A stretch of DNA of 64,000 nt from Variovorax sp. OV700 (GCF_900099805.1 NZ_FNDR01000003.1:124001-188000); one strand, 5' to 3'. Counted from the first letter of the stretch, positions 17,562 through 27,126 are shown. Program-made: numbers and translations. Notes: generated by a model from the sequence alone, not told the origin.

Positions 17562-18572
17562 TCAATCGGCTTTTGCGCCGGAGAGCTTGACGATGCGCGA
17601 CCAGCGATCGATGTCCTGGCGCAGCTGCGCGGCAAAGGCTTCGGGCGTGTTGGCCACCACTTCGCTGCCGCCGTCGGTCACGAGCTTGCTCACTTCAGGC
17701 AGGCGCAACGTGCGCACGATGGCTTCGTTCAGATAGGCCACGCGCTCGGGCGGCGTGCCGGCCGGCGCGAAGAAGCCGTACCAGTCTTCGAAGCGGGCAT
17801 TGGCATAACCCAGCTCCTCGAGCGTGGGCGCCTTGGCGAACACGCCGATGCGGCGCGGGCTGGTGACCGCCAGCACGCGCAGCTTGCCGTTCTGCACCAT
17901 GCCCGCCACCGATGCGGTGGAGGTCACGAGCACGTCGACCTGGCCGCCGAGCAGATCGGTGAGCGCGGGGCCGGCGCCCTTGTAGGGCACGTGGGTCATG
18001 TCGACGCCACTGTCCTTTTGCAGCACCACGCCGACCATGTGCGAGAGCGTGCCGTTGCCCGGCGTGGCATAGGTGACCTTGCCGGGGCTGGCCCTGGCGC
18101 GACTGGCGAGATCGGCAAAGGTCTTGTAGGGCGAACTGGCTTCGACCACCAGTGCAAGCGGTGCCGCGTTGACCTGCGTGATGGGCATGAAGTTCTTGAG
18201 TGGATCGAAGCCCGGCGCCGAGTAGAGCGAGGGGTTCACCGCCATGATCGACACCTGCGAGGTGAGCACCGTGTAGCCGTCGGGCTTGGCCTCGGCCACC
18301 GACTTGGCGCCGATGTTCCCGCCCGCGCCGCCGCGGTTGTCGACCACCGCGGCCTGGCCCATGATTTCCGGCAGCCGCGTGGTGACCAGCCGGGCCGTGG
18401 CGTCGTTGCCGCCGCCCGGTGGAAAGGGCGAGACGAATTTCACCGTCTGCGAGGGAAAGCCGTTGCGCGCCGGAAGCGGCTCGGCCGCGGCAGGCTGCAG
18501 GGCCATGGCCGCCAGCCATGCGGCAACGACGGAGAGACGGGCAAGGCCCGGAAGGCGATCGGCAGACGACAT
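17562..18572 (-). CDS. Bug (TctC) family tripartite tricarboxylate-type solute receptor
   Basis: About 336 residues, starting at the ATG at 18572 (AGGAG 7 bases upstream) with a signal peptide ending PAAAEP. The mature protein has the Bug-family signatures VKFVSPFPPGGGNDATAR, VDNRGGAGGNIGA, DGYTVLTSQ, THVPYKGAGPALTDLLGGQVDV and the late GFFAPAGTPP. These periplasmic receptors are expanded in Burkholderiales and bind small carboxylates or other organics, often without a dedicated permease nearby. The operon suggests a sulfur-containing ligand; that is inference. Confidence 0.92.
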   Translation of the reverse strand: MSSADRLPGLARLSVVAAWLAAMALQPAAAEPLPARNGFPSQTVKFVSPFPPGGGNDATARLVTTRLPEIMGQAAVVDNRGGAGGNIGAKSVAEAKPDGYTVLTSQVSIMAVNPSLYSAPGFDPLKNFMPITQVNAAPLALVVEASSPYKTFADLASRARASPGKVTYATPGNGTLSHMVGVVLQKDSGVDMTHVPYKGAGPALTDLLGGQVDVLVTSTASVAGMVQNGKLRVLAVTSPRRIGVFAKAPTLEELGYANARFEDWYGFFAPAGTPPERVAYLNEAIVRTLRLPEVSKLVTDGGSEVVANTPEAFAAQLRQDIDRWSRIVKLSGAKAD

Positions 18573-18636
18573 GGCAGGACTCCTGGAATAGGAACAGACA
18601 GCGGCGAAGGAATGGAAGAAGCGATGCGAAACCGGA

Positions 18637-20217
18637 TCAGGCGCGCGGCGCGGCGGGCAGCCTGAAAGCTGCGCGCTCCGCCGCGTCAAGCTGCGCGACC
18701 AGCCCGGTTTCCCAAGCCAGGTAGCGGCGCGCCGCTTCCTTGTTGCCGTCGTGGCGGTCGTGCACGAAGAACAGATAGTCGATGCATTCCGCATCGACGG
18801 GGAGCTCGGGCGTTGCTTCCACTGGCAGCCCGGCGCCGCGCCATGCGGCCATGCCGCCTTCGAGCAGCAGCGGAGCGGGCGAACGGCCGGCCAGCTCGGA
18901 AGCCGCGGCCCACTCCGCGAGCGCGCCGTCTTCGGCCAGCAGCACCAGTTGCCGCGTTTCGCTTTTCACGTCGTTGGCGAGCCGCGGGCGAATGGACCAG
19001 CGTGCCTGCGGAATGTGGCCGGCGCGGAACTGCGTGCTCGGGCGCAAGTCGATCAGCGCCACGTCGCCTCGATCCAAACGGGTGGACAGTGCTTGCGCAT
19101 CGATGGTCCTTAGAGCGGGAGCCGCGGGAACGGTCGCGGACGAAAGAGCAAGCCCACTCTCGAGGCCGCCCTCGAGCACGCTCGCGTCGTGCCCCATCTG
19201 CCGAAGCCAACTCGCAATCGTCGGCGCGCGCACGCCGTCGTTGTCGAACAGCACGAGCCGCGCGCCGCGCACGCCGACGTACTGGTCTCCGGCTTGCATC
19301 AGCTGGCCACCGGGCGCGTGCTGTGCGCCCGGCAGGCTGCTGGCCGCGAATTCTTCGGGCGTGCGCACGTCGCAGAGAAACAGGGTGCGGCCCGTATCGC
19401 CGGCCCATTGCTGCACGGTTTGCGCGGTGACCGTGGGCACGCCGAAGCGTTCGGCCAAGGCTTGCGCGGCGGGCCGAAGATCGGTGTCGCCGCTGTCCAC
19501 CGGATAGCGGCGCGTGCCGCCGTGCTCCAGCGCGTGGTCGTTCAGGTACCAGCCCTGCGTGCCGTTCTCCAGTACATAGACGGGGTTGGGCAGGCCGAGG
19601 TTGATGAGCGTCTGCGCACCGATGATGCTGCGCGTGCGGCCCGCGCAATTGATCACGATGGGCGTGGTGGTGTCGGGCACCAGACGGCGCACGCGGTAGG
19701 CGAGTTCGCCGTTGGGGCAGCAGGTGGCTGTGGGGATGTTCATCTTGTGGAACTCGCTCACGGGCCGGCCGTCGAGCACCACCACTTTTTCGTTGCGCGC
19801 AAGCATGGCGGCCAATTGGTCGGCACTGACGCGGGGCGTGTGATAGACCTCTTCGGCCAGTTCGCCGAAGGTCTTCGAGGGCAGGTTGACGCCCGCGAAG
19901 AGCGCATGACCCGCGGCCTTCCAGGCGCGGGTGCCGCCTTGCAGCACATGCACGTCGGTGTAGCCCAGGACCGCGAGCCGCCGGGCGGCGCGCTCGGCCA
20001 CGTCGGATTCGCCATCGTCATACGCGACCACTCGCACGCCGCGGCGCGGCACCAGGCGCGGCGCATCGAGTTCGAGCCGGCTGAAGGGCAGGGGGGTGCC
20101 GTAGAACAGGTGCGCCTCGCCGTACTGGCCGTGCTCGCGCACGTCGAGCAGCGCGATCTCGCCGCCGTCGTGCAACCAGGATTTGAGGGTCTTCGGATCG
20201 ATATGAGAGGTCGTCAT
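18637..20217 (-). CDS. Four-domain rhodanese-type sulfurtransferase
   Basis: A 526-residue protein made of four rhodanese-homology domains (roughly residues 5-105, 125-235, 260-355 and 370-465) and a C-terminal extension (IDYLFFVHDRHDGNKEAARRYLAWE). Only the second domain keeps a catalytic-type cysteine (VINCAGRTRS, C191); at the same loop the others have Asp67, Asp325 and Ala428, so three domains are probably structural or regulatory. It likely handles sulfane sulfur or thiosulfate in the cytoplasm, since no signal peptide is present. It lies between the dioxygenase and the receptor genes. Confidence 0.88.
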   Translation of the reverse strand: MTTSHIDPKTLKSWLHDGGEIALLDVREHGQYGEAHLFYGTPLPFSRLELDAPRLVPRRGVRVVAYDDGESDVAERAARRLAVLGYTDVHVLQGGTRAWKAAGHALFAGVNLPSKTFGELAEEVYHTPRVSADQLAAMLARNEKVVVLDGRPVSEFHKMNIPTATCCPNGELAYRVRRLVPDTTTPIVINCAGRTRSIIGAQTLINLGLPNPVYVLENGTQGWYLNDHALEHGGTRRYPVDSGDTDLRPAAQALAERFGVPTVTAQTVQQWAGDTGRTLFLCDVRTPEEFAASSLPGAQHAPGGQLMQAGDQYVGVRGARLVLFDNDGVRAPTIASWLRQMGHDASVLEGGLESGLALSSATVPAAPALRTIDAQALSTRLDRGDVALIDLRPSTQFRAGHIPQARWSIRPRLANDVKSETRQLVLLAEDGALAEWAAASELAGRSPAPLLLEGGMAAWRGAGLPVEATPELPVDAECIDYLFFVHDRHDGNKEAARRYLAWETGLVAQLDAAERAAFRLPAAPRA

Positions 20218-20313
20218 GGGTCAGGAGAAAATCGATGAAGCGGAAGCGGCAGGGCGAGCGACTCCGTGCGGCGCCGCACCGCGGCCCGCATCGGAAAATG
20301 AATTAGGGGACGT

Positions 20314-20943
<630 letters not shown>

Positions 20944-20991
20944 TCACTTTAGTGACGCGGGAGTGACCCGACAATCCAGCCGGCGCACGAA

Positions 20992-21014
20992 ATACATCAA
21001 TAAAATTAATGTAT
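20992..21014. promoter_or_regulatory. Inverted repeat ATACAT-N11-ATGTAT, LysR-type operator candidate
   Basis: A perfect 6-bp inverted repeat with an 11-base AT-rich spacer lies between the thiol dioxygenase operon and the divergent lysR gene and runs into the lysR start codon. It contains the T-N11-A form of LysR-type binding sites, and its place suggests autorepression of lysR together with control of the operon. Confidence 0.55.
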
Positions 21015-21885
21015 GCCCACGCTCGATCTTGAACTGCTGCGCTCCTTCGTGGCAGTTGTCAGCCACCGCAGCTTTGCGGCCGCCGCCGTGCACCTGGGGC
21101 GCACGCAGTCGGCCATCACGCAGCAGATGCAGCGGCTCGAAGAGCAGGCGGGCCACCCGCTGTTCGCCAGGCAGGGCCGGCAAAAGCGGCTCACCGAACA
21201 TGGCGAGCGGCTGCTGACCTACGCCCACCATCTGCTCGCGCTCAACGACGAGGCGCTGCGCAGCCTCCGGCAGGGCGAACTCGAAGGCAACCTGCGCATC
21301 GGCGCGCCGCACGACGTGGCCGAGACCATGCTGCCGTTGCTGCTGTCCGAGATAGCGCGCACCTCGCCGCTGTTGCAGCTGGACATCCACATCGGCCGCA
21401 GCCCCTACCTCATGACCTCATTGAAGAGCGGCGAGGTCGACATGATCATCTCGAACCGCGCCGATCCGCAGTTCGACGGCGTGGTGCTGCGCAATTCGCC
21501 GACCGTGTGGCTCTGCGCGGCAAGCTATGTGCACGACCCGGCCAAGCCGGTGCCGCTGATCATGGCCGACGGTCCCAGCATCTTTCGCCGCATCGGCCAT
21601 GAGGCGCTCGATGCCGCGGGCGTGGCATGGACGCCGCGCTACACCTCGTCGAGCCTGATCGGCATCAAGGCGGCATTGCGCGCGGGCCTGGGCGTGACGG
21701 CGCGCGGGGTTGAGCAACTGGATGCGGGCCTGCGTGTGCTAGGCGCGGGCGACGGCATGCCGCGCTTGCCCGACCTGGCCTACTACCTGTATGTGCGCAG
21801 CCACGTGGTGAACCCGGTCACGCGGCAGGTGTTCGAAACCTTGAAGAAGCACCTTCGGCTGCCACGCACCGACATGCCGGCCTGA
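21013..21885 (+). CDS. LysR-family regulator of the organosulfur operon
   Basis: A 290-residue LysR-type regulator with an N-terminal winged helix-turn-helix (LDLELLRSFVAVVSHRSFAAAAVHLGRTQSAITQQMQRLEEQAG) and a C-terminal ligand-binding domain beginning around residue 92 (GNLRIGAPHDVAETMLP). It is transcribed divergently from the thiol dioxygenase/rhodanese/Bug/lyase operon, the usual arrangement for a LysR regulator and its target. The start codon overlaps the palindromic operator candidate. The ligand is unknown; a thiol or its sulfinate product is a reasonable guess. Confidence 0.92.
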   Translation: MPTLDLELLRSFVAVVSHRSFAAAAVHLGRTQSAITQQMQRLEEQAGHPLFARQGRQKRLTEHGERLLTYAHHLLALNDEALRSLRQGELEGNLRIGAPHDVAETMLPLLLSEIARTSPLLQLDIHIGRSPYLMTSLKSGEVDMIISNRADPQFDGVVLRNSPTVWLCAASYVHDPAKPVPLIMADGPSIFRRIGHEALDAAGVAWTPRYTSSSLIGIKAALRAGLGVTARGVEQLDAGLRVLGAGDGMPRLPDLAYYLYVRSHVVNPVTRQVFETLKKHLRLPRTDMPA

Positions 21886-21898
21886 ACCCTTGATGCTT

Positions 21899-22729
21899 CT
21901 AGGTGGCCCAGATGCGCGGAGAACTCGCGGGCAACTGCCACAGCTCGGCGCGCCATGCCTGCCACACCTGCCGCAGCAGCTGCATCGCGGGCTCGACCAC
22001 CGGCGCGAGCACGCGCAGCACGACGATCTCGGCATGCGGGCTCGTCGCGCCGGCACTCTCCTGCAGGCCATGCGCATCGATGGCCGTGCGCGCGAGGGCA
22101 AGCAACGCCTCGCGCCGTGCCTTCGTGGACGGAGTGCCCGCCACGAAGAACAGCGAGGCGATGCAGCGGTGCCCGCCGAAGCCCAGCGGGCTTTGCAGCA
22201 GCCGATGGTCCGCCGCATCGATGCGGCCGCGCTCGAGCCAGACGCCGGGCACTTCGATGTGCTGCAGATAGGTGCCGCGCTCGAATGGCTGGTTGGCATT
22301 GGGCAAGCCGAGCGCCGTCACGTCCCAGCCGATCATTTCGGCGCCGGGTTCGGCCTCGATGGTGAGCCGGTTCTCGGCCCGGCAGCCGCTGTAGCAGATA
22401 GCCTCCAGCGGCAGCCATTCGAGCCGCGCGCCCCTGGCAAGCCGGATGCGCGTACGCTGCAGCGCCAGTTCGCCTTCAGAGCGGTAGAAGCGCGACGCGC
22501 CGGGCGTGGTGATCAGGCCGTGGCTCCCGTCTGCCGCCTCGATGTCAATGTCCAGCGTGTCGCCGCCCACCAGCCCGCCCGGCGGATGCACCAGCACGTT
22601 GTGGCAGATCGCGTCGCCCTCCGGATAGAGGCTTTGCAGAATTCGAAGCGGCCCGTCATGCCGAAAGCGCGCGACGCTGCGAGCGGATTCGTGCCGGTAA
22701 TCGAGGTGGAGACGTGCGTGCCAGGACAT
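21899..22729 (-). CDS. ureD: Urease accessory protein UreD
   Basis: A 276-residue protein with UreD/UreH signatures: HDGPLRILQSLYPEG, HNVLVHPPGGLVGGD, TTPGASRFYRS, ARLEWLPLEAICYSGC and EMIGWDVTALGLP. UreD forms the UreDFG complex that delivers nickel to apo-urease. No urease subunit or other ure gene is visible on either side: downstream is the convergent lysR gene, upstream a deaminase and an NMT1-type receptor with the same orientation. So this ureD is either separated from the rest of its cluster or a second copy. It is 39 bases from the deaminase gene and probably co-transcribed. Confidence 0.9.
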   Translation of the reverse strand: MSWHARLHLDYRHESARSVARFRHDGPLRILQSLYPEGDAICHNVLVHPPGGLVGGDTLDIDIEAADGSHGLITTPGASRFYRSEGELALQRTRIRLARGARLEWLPLEAICYSGCRAENRLTIEAEPGAEMIGWDVTALGLPNANQPFERGTYLQHIEVPGVWLERGRIDAADHRLLQSPLGFGGHRCIASLFFVAGTPSTKARREALLALARTAIDAHGLQESAGATSPHAEIVVLRVLAPVVEPAMQLLRQVWQAWRAELWQLPASSPRIWAT

Positions 22730-22768
22730 CCAACGAGTCTATTCGCCCCGGACGCTTCTCCTGTGGAC

Positions 22769-23305
22769 CTAGCTGACCCAGGCCCCATCGTGGGCGGCGC
22801 TCGCTTCGTCGATCAGCGCGGGGCCGATGCATTCGATCGGGTGTGGAGAGGCGTGGAACACGTCGCGGCACGACAGTTCCGCATCGCGCTGGTCCTGCCG
22901 CTCGCCGCGGAACACGCGCAGCCGCTCCGCATCGATGCCGTACACCACGCGGCCGATGTTCGACCAGAAGATGGCGCCCGCGCACATCACGCAGGGCTCG
23001 CCCGATGCATAAATGGTGGCGCCGGCGAGCTCCTCGCGAGTGAGGCCGCGCCCCGCGAGCGCGCGCAGGGCATTCACTTCCGCGTGCGCGGTGCAGTCGC
23101 CGGTCTCGGCATTGCTGTTGCCCGCTTCGGCCAGCACTTCGCCGTCGGCCGAGACGATGAGCGAGCCAAAGGGCCGGTTGCCTCGGCGTCGAGCCGCATG
23201 CGACCAGACGATGGCCTTGCGAAGGTAGCGTTCGTCGCGCTCGTCGAGCGTGGTTTCTTCAGGGAATGCGATATGGCTGCCAGCGGAATTCATGTCTTCG
23301 ATCAT
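22769..23305 (-). CDS. Nucleoside/nucleobase deaminase (CMP/dCMP deaminase zinc family)
   Basis: A 178-residue protein with the zinc-deaminase motifs CTAHAEVNALRAL (His ligand and catalytic Glu) and SGEPCVMCAGAI (two Cys ligands), followed by the RVVYGID strand typical of guanine/tRNA-adenosine-type deaminases. Substrate cannot be set from sequence; guanine, cytosine or another amino-heterocycle is possible. Its start overlaps the stop of the NMT1-type receptor gene by 4 bases, so receptor and deaminase are translationally coupled, suggesting that the imported compound is deaminated. Confidence 0.88.
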   Translation of the reverse strand: MIEDMNSAGSHIAFPEETTLDERDERYLRKAIVWSHAARRRGNRPFGSLIVSADGEVLAEAGNSNAETGDCTAHAEVNALRALAGRGLTREELAGATIYASGEPCVMCAGAIFWSNIGRVVYGIDAERLRVFRGERQDQRDAELSCRDVFHASPHPIECIGPALIDEASAAHDGAWVS

Positions 23306-24336
23306 GTCTTGAGTGGGGTTCGTTCGCTGCGCAATGGCAGCATCGAAGTATTGAAGATCGCGTCAGACGCGGGCTTGACCTTGAGGCCGAATACTTCGAC
23401 GACCTCGTCGACCTGCAGCTCTAGCGTGAGCTTGTTGATTTCGCCCAGGCCGTGGCTTCGCGTATCGGCGGCGCCCACATATTGCGCCGTGACGCCCCAG
23501 CGTTCAAGCTCCATCCTTTCGTCGAGGATGGGTTCGCGCTGGCGCAGGGCCGCAATGCTGGGCGCGGGGTTGGCAAAGGTCTCGACGATAGCGCGGTTGG
23601 TGGCGCGCAGAAAGGCCGCAACCAGCTTCGGATTTTGCGCGATCAGGTTGCTGCTCGCGAGAATGGCGTTGCCGTACAGGTTGACGCCCGCGTCCGCATA
23701 CTTGAGCACAGAAAGCTCCTCCGGCTTCATGCGCGCAAAGAGCGAAATCGCCGAGTCATGAAAGTAAGTGGCGGCATCCACGTCGCCGCGCACCATCACG
23801 TTGTCGCGCGCGCTGAAGTCCGTCGTCTGCCACTGGAACGCATCGCTGCGCATGCCTTGCTTGCGCGCCACCATCGGCCAGGCGCGGCGGGTGGATTCGA
23901 CGGCCGCGGCCGCCACCTTCTTGCCCGCAAGGCTCTTGAAATCGTTCGTCACACCGCGGTCCTTGCGGCCGATGATGACGAAGGGCGCGCGGTTGTAGTA
24001 CTGGTACACGGCCTGGACCATCGGTGTTCCGGGGTTCTGCGCATTGAACTCCACCAGCGAACTGATGTCGCCCAGGCCCATCTGGTAGACGCCGCTCGCA
24101 ATGCGCGTGATCGAGGCGACCGATCCGGCGCCGGTATCAATGGTCACGTCGAGCCCTTCATCCCTGTAGTAGCCCTTGCTATGCGCAAGAAAGAATGGCG
24201 CGGTCTGACCGTTGATGCGGAAGTCGAGCGTGAACTTGAGTGGGGTCAGCTTGCCGCCGCCCTGGGCGAACACGGCAGGGGCGGCGAGAGGGAGCAGGGT
24301 GGCGGCGCTGGCGCCAAGAAAAAGTCGACGTTGCAT
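23302..24336 (-). CDS. NMT1/THI5-type ABC transporter substrate-binding protein
   Basis: About 344 residues from the ATG at 24336, with a signal peptide (MQRRLFLGASAATLLPLAAPAVFAQ). The body shows the family pattern: PLKFTLDFRINGQTAPFFLAHSKGYYRDEGLDV, GVYQMGLGDIS, APFVIIGRKD and ARDNVMVRGDVDAATYF. These receptors bind pyrimidines such as hydroxymethylpyrimidine, riboflavin precursors, nitrate or sulfonates. It is clearly paralogous to the receptor at 36008-37042 but has no permease or ATPase beside it. It heads an operon with the deaminase and ureD, and faces the Rieske gene. Confidence 0.88.
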   Translation of the reverse strand: MQRRLFLGASAATLLPLAAPAVFAQGGGKLTPLKFTLDFRINGQTAPFFLAHSKGYYRDEGLDVTIDTGAGSVASITRIASGVYQMGLGDISSLVEFNAQNPGTPMVQAVYQYYNRAPFVIIGRKDRGVTNDFKSLAGKKVAAAAVESTRRAWPMVARKQGMRSDAFQWQTTDFSARDNVMVRGDVDAATYFHDSAISLFARMKPEELSVLKYADAGVNLYGNAILASSNLIAQNPKLVAAFLRATNRAIVETFANPAPSIAALRQREPILDERMELERWGVTAQYVGAADTRSHGLGEINKLTLELQVDEVVEVFGLKVKPASDAIFNTSMLPLRSERTPLKT

Positions 24337-24388
24337 GTGGGCCTCGGAATCATTGCGAGTCTTGAATCCCCCGCACAAGGCGGAGGCA

Positions 24389-24630
24389 CTTCAAGAGCAA
24401 TTTCCGGGCGGGCGCACAACGGTGGTGCGTGCGCTGCTGAACGCTTCTACTCTTGCGCGAGTTCATGCACGAGCCATGCCAAGCTGCATGCCACCGTCTT
24501 TTGCTCGGGCATTGCGACCAAGGCTTTGAAGTGGCGCCGGCCCGCGCCACAATGCGGGCGCGCAATTTGCAAGGCAAATGGCGCAGAGTAGAAGCGTTCA
24601 GCCCCCGCGGCAGGAAATTGCTCTTTCAAG
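24389..24630. repeat. Two-block inverted duplication between divergent receptor and Rieske genes
   Basis: The 331-bp gap holds two sequence blocks present once per strand. Block A is GGAAATTGCTCTT, at 24613-24625 on plus and 24393-24405 on minus. Block B is GCGCAGAGTAGAAGCGTTCAGC-like, at 24581-24602 on plus and 24436-24458 on minus with one extra base. Each divergent gene thus has block B then block A ahead of its start, with 10 bases between them on one side and 30 on the other. This looks like a duplicated promoter, operator or leader that co-regulates both genes. Confidence 0.75.
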
Positions 24631-24667
24631 TTCGTACGTACCCACGCGCAACCGAAGGAGTCCACGC

Positions 24668-25750
24668 ATGCTCGTCACCCAACAACCCGTCTTCCGCAAG
24701 TTCTGGCATGCCGTCATGCCGCTGACCGAACTCGCCAACGGCCCGAAGCCTTTCAGGCTGCTGGGCGAAGACATCGTTCTATTCGTCGACGCCGCCGGCC
24801 AGCCGGCCGCCTTGCGAGACCGCTGCTGCCATCGCACCGCGAAACTTTCGAAAGGCTGGTGCGTCGATGCCGAAGGCCAGGCCTGCGGGCAGGGCGCCAT
24901 CCAGTGCGGCTATCACGGTTGGACCTACGACCGCAGCGGGCAGGTGATCCGCATTCCGCAGTACGAGGCCGACCGAAAGATCTCGCCGGAGTACCGCACC
25001 ACCGCCTACCGCTGCACCGCGCGCTATGGCTACGCGTGGGTGGCGCTGGAAGAACCCATTGCCGATATTCCCGCCGTTCCGGAGTTCGACGATCCGGGCT
25101 ACCGCACCATCTTCCAGTTTTATGAAGAGTGGCAGACCAGCCCCATGCGCGCACTCGAAAACTCTTTCGACAACTCGCATTTCAGCTTTGTGCATCGCGC
25201 CACCTTCGGCGTGGCTGCGAGCCCGAAGCCGAGCAAGTACGAACTGGTGGAAAACGAGGGCGGCTTCTATGCCGAGACGGTGATCGAGGCGGTCAACCCG
25301 GTCAAGTTTCACGCCATCAGCGGCGTGACCGACCCGATCACCACGCGCCACATGCGCAACGCCTACTTCCTGCCGTTCTCGCGCCGGCTAGACATCGAAT
25401 ACCCGAGCGGCGTGCGCCACATCATCATCAACTGCTTCACGCCCATTGATGACGGCCGCATGCAGCTGTGCCAATGGCTGTTCCGCAACGATACCGAGGC
25501 CGATTGCACCGCGCAGATGCTGATCGATTTCGACGAGGCGGTGACGCGCGAGGACAAGGACATCCTCGAATCGACCGACCCCGATGCGCTGGTCGACACG
25601 CGCCGGCGCGGCGTCGAGTATTCGATGGAATCGGACCGGCCCGGCATGCTGATCCGCAAGCATCTGATGCAGCTGCTTGCGAAGCACGGCGAGGCGGAGG
25701 TCTACCGCGGCATGACGAGCGCGACGATTCCGATTGCAAAAGCCGCCTGA
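24668..25750 (+). CDS. Rieske [2Fe-2S] non-heme iron oxygenase, alpha-subunit type
   Basis: A 360-residue oxygenase from the ATG at 24668 (GAAGGAG upstream). The Rieske cluster ligands are visible as CCHR and CGYHGW within the first 90 residues, and the mononuclear iron site as ENSFDNSHFSFVH around residue 160-172. It fits single-component-alpha oxygenases that need a separate reductase; none is nearby. Such enzymes hydroxylate or demethylate aromatic and heterocyclic compounds. Sharing an inverted upstream element with the receptor/deaminase/ureD operon suggests that it acts on the same nitrogen heterocycle, which is inference. Confidence 0.88.
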   Translation: MLVTQQPVFRKFWHAVMPLTELANGPKPFRLLGEDIVLFVDAAGQPAALRDRCCHRTAKLSKGWCVDAEGQACGQGAIQCGYHGWTYDRSGQVIRIPQYEADRKISPEYRTTAYRCTARYGYAWVALEEPIADIPAVPEFDDPGYRTIFQFYEEWQTSPMRALENSFDNSHFSFVHRATFGVAASPKPSKYELVENEGGFYAETVIEAVNPVKFHAISGVTDPITTRHMRNAYFLPFSRRLDIEYPSGVRHIIINCFTPIDDGRMQLCQWLFRNDTEADCTAQMLIDFDEAVTREDKDILESTDPDALVDTRRRGVEYSMESDRPGMLIRKHLMQLLAKHGEAEVYRGMTSATIPIAKAA

Positions 25751-25762
25751 GCGGCCGCCGCA

Positions 25763-27064
25763 TCAAGCGTGTGCCGTTGCCGGGTTCGGGCGCGCTGCGC
25801 GCGGCGAGCCCTGCGCGTAGCGGTCCATCGCCAATCCGTCGGTGCGGATTTCCGGACGCTGGCCGGTCACGAGGTCGGAGATGAGCTTGCCCGAGCCGCA
25901 AGCCATCGTCCAGCCGAGCGTGCCGTGGCCGGTGTTGAGGAACAGGTTCGCATAGCGCGTGGCGCCGACGATGGGCGTGCTGTCGGGCGTCATCGGGCGC
26001 AGGCCTGTCCAGAAGGTGGCGCGGGGCAGGTCGCCGCCGGGGAACAGGTCGCTCACCACTTTTTCTAGTGTGGCGCGGCGGTGCGGGTTCAGGCGCAGGT
26101 CGAAGCCGCCGAGCTCGGCCATGCCGCCCACGCGAATGCGGTTGTCGAAGCGCGTGACGGCCACCTTGTAGGTTTCGTCGAGCACGGTCGATTGCGGCGC
26201 CAGCGATTCGTCGAGCAGCGGCACGGTGAGCGAGTAGCCCTTGACGGGGTACACCGGGATGTCGAGGCCCAGCGATGCGATGGCGGCGCGCGAATAGCTG
26301 CCGAAGGCCATCACGTAACGGTCGGCCGTGAGGATCTTGCCGGCGCTGGTGCGCACGCCCGTGATGCGGTCGCCCGCCATCTCCAGGCCTTCGACCGCCT
26401 GGCCGAAGCGGAAGTCCACGCCCATGCCGCGTGCGATGTCGGCGAGGCCGCGGGTGAACAGGTGGCAGTCGCCGGTTTCGTCATTGGGCAGGCGCAGGCC
26501 GCCCGTGAGGCGGTCGCGGGCGCCGGCCAGCGCGGGTTCGACGCGCGCAAGCGCATCGCGGTCGAGCAGTTCGTAGGGTACGCCGCATTCCTCGAGCACC
26601 GCGATGTCGCGCTGCACCGCATCGAGCTGCGCCTGGGTGCGGAACAGCTGCAGCGTGCCGCCGGTGCGGTGCTCGTAGTCGAGGCCGGTTTCCGCGCGCA
26701 GCTGCTGCAGGCAGCCGCGGCTGTATTCGGCCACGCGCATCATGCGTTCCTTGTTGACGGCGTAGCGCTCGGGCGAGCAGTTGCGCAGCATCGCCGCCAT
26801 CCATCGCAGCTGGAACAGCGTGCCGTCAGGCCGGATCGACAGCGGCGCGTGCTTCTGGAACATCCACTTGATGGCCTTGAGCGGAATGCCGGGCGCGGCC
26901 CATGGCGTCGAGTAGCCCGGCGACACCTGTCCGGCGTTGCCGAAGCTGGTTTCTTCCGCGGGGCCGGCCTGCCGGTCGAGCAGCGTCACGTCGGCGCCGG
27001 AGCGCGCGAGATAGTAGGCCGTCGTGGTGCCGATCACGCCGCCGCCAAGAACGATGACTTTCAT
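25763..27064 (-). CDS. dadA: D-amino-acid dehydrogenase small subunit-type flavoprotein
   Basis: A 433-residue FAD enzyme with the N-terminal dinucleotide motif [29 protein letters not shown] and the DadA hallmarks [20 protein letters not shown] and [21 protein letters not shown]. DadA oxidises D-amino acids such as D-alanine to 2-oxo acids at the inner membrane, passing electrons to quinone. An Lrp-type regulator is divergently encoded, the common arrangement for dadA in proteobacteria. Confidence 0.93.
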   Translation of the reverse strand: MKVIVLGGGVIGTTTAYYLARSGADVTLLDRQAGPAEETSFGNAGQVSPGYSTPWAAPGIPLKAIKWMFQKHAPLSIRPDGTLFQLRWMAAMLRNCSPERYAVNKERMMRVAEYSRGCLQQLRAETGLDYEHRTGGTLQLFRTQAQLDAVQRDIAVLEECGVPYELLDRDALARVEPALAGARDRLTGGLRLPNDETGDCHLFTRGLADIARGMGVDFRFGQAVEGLEMAGDRITGVRTSAGKILTADRYVMAFGSYSRAAIASLGLDIPVYPVKGYSLTVPLLDESLAPQSTVLDETYKVAVTRFDNRIRVGGMAELGGFDLRLNPHRRATLEKVVSDLFPGGDLPRATFWTGLRPMTPDSTPIVGATRYANLFLNTGHGTLGWTMACGSGKLISDLVTGQRPEIRTDGLAMDRYAQGSPRAARPNPATAHA

Positions 27065-27093
27065 GGGTATTTACGCGAATGAAGGTGAATGCA

Positions 27094-27126
27094 TGGAATC
27101 TAAAGCGCACAATGCAGTGGATTCCA
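27094..27126. promoter_or_regulatory. Inverted repeat TGGAATC-N19-GATTCCA between dadA and lrp-type gene
   Basis: Perfect 7-bp arms separated by 19 bases lie in the divergent dadA/Lrp intergenic region. Centres of the arms are about 26 bp apart. Further GATTC/GAATC half-sites follow (around 27138 and 27168). Lrp/AsnC proteins bind multiple phased sites, so this is a plausible operator for dadA and autoregulation. Confidence 0.5.

Noticed and set aside
20266-20279. 14-base palindrome GTGCGGCGCCGCAC between the dioxygenase and rhodanese genes
   Set aside because: Pure GC palindromes of this size are expected occasionally in this composition; no T run or other sign of attenuation.
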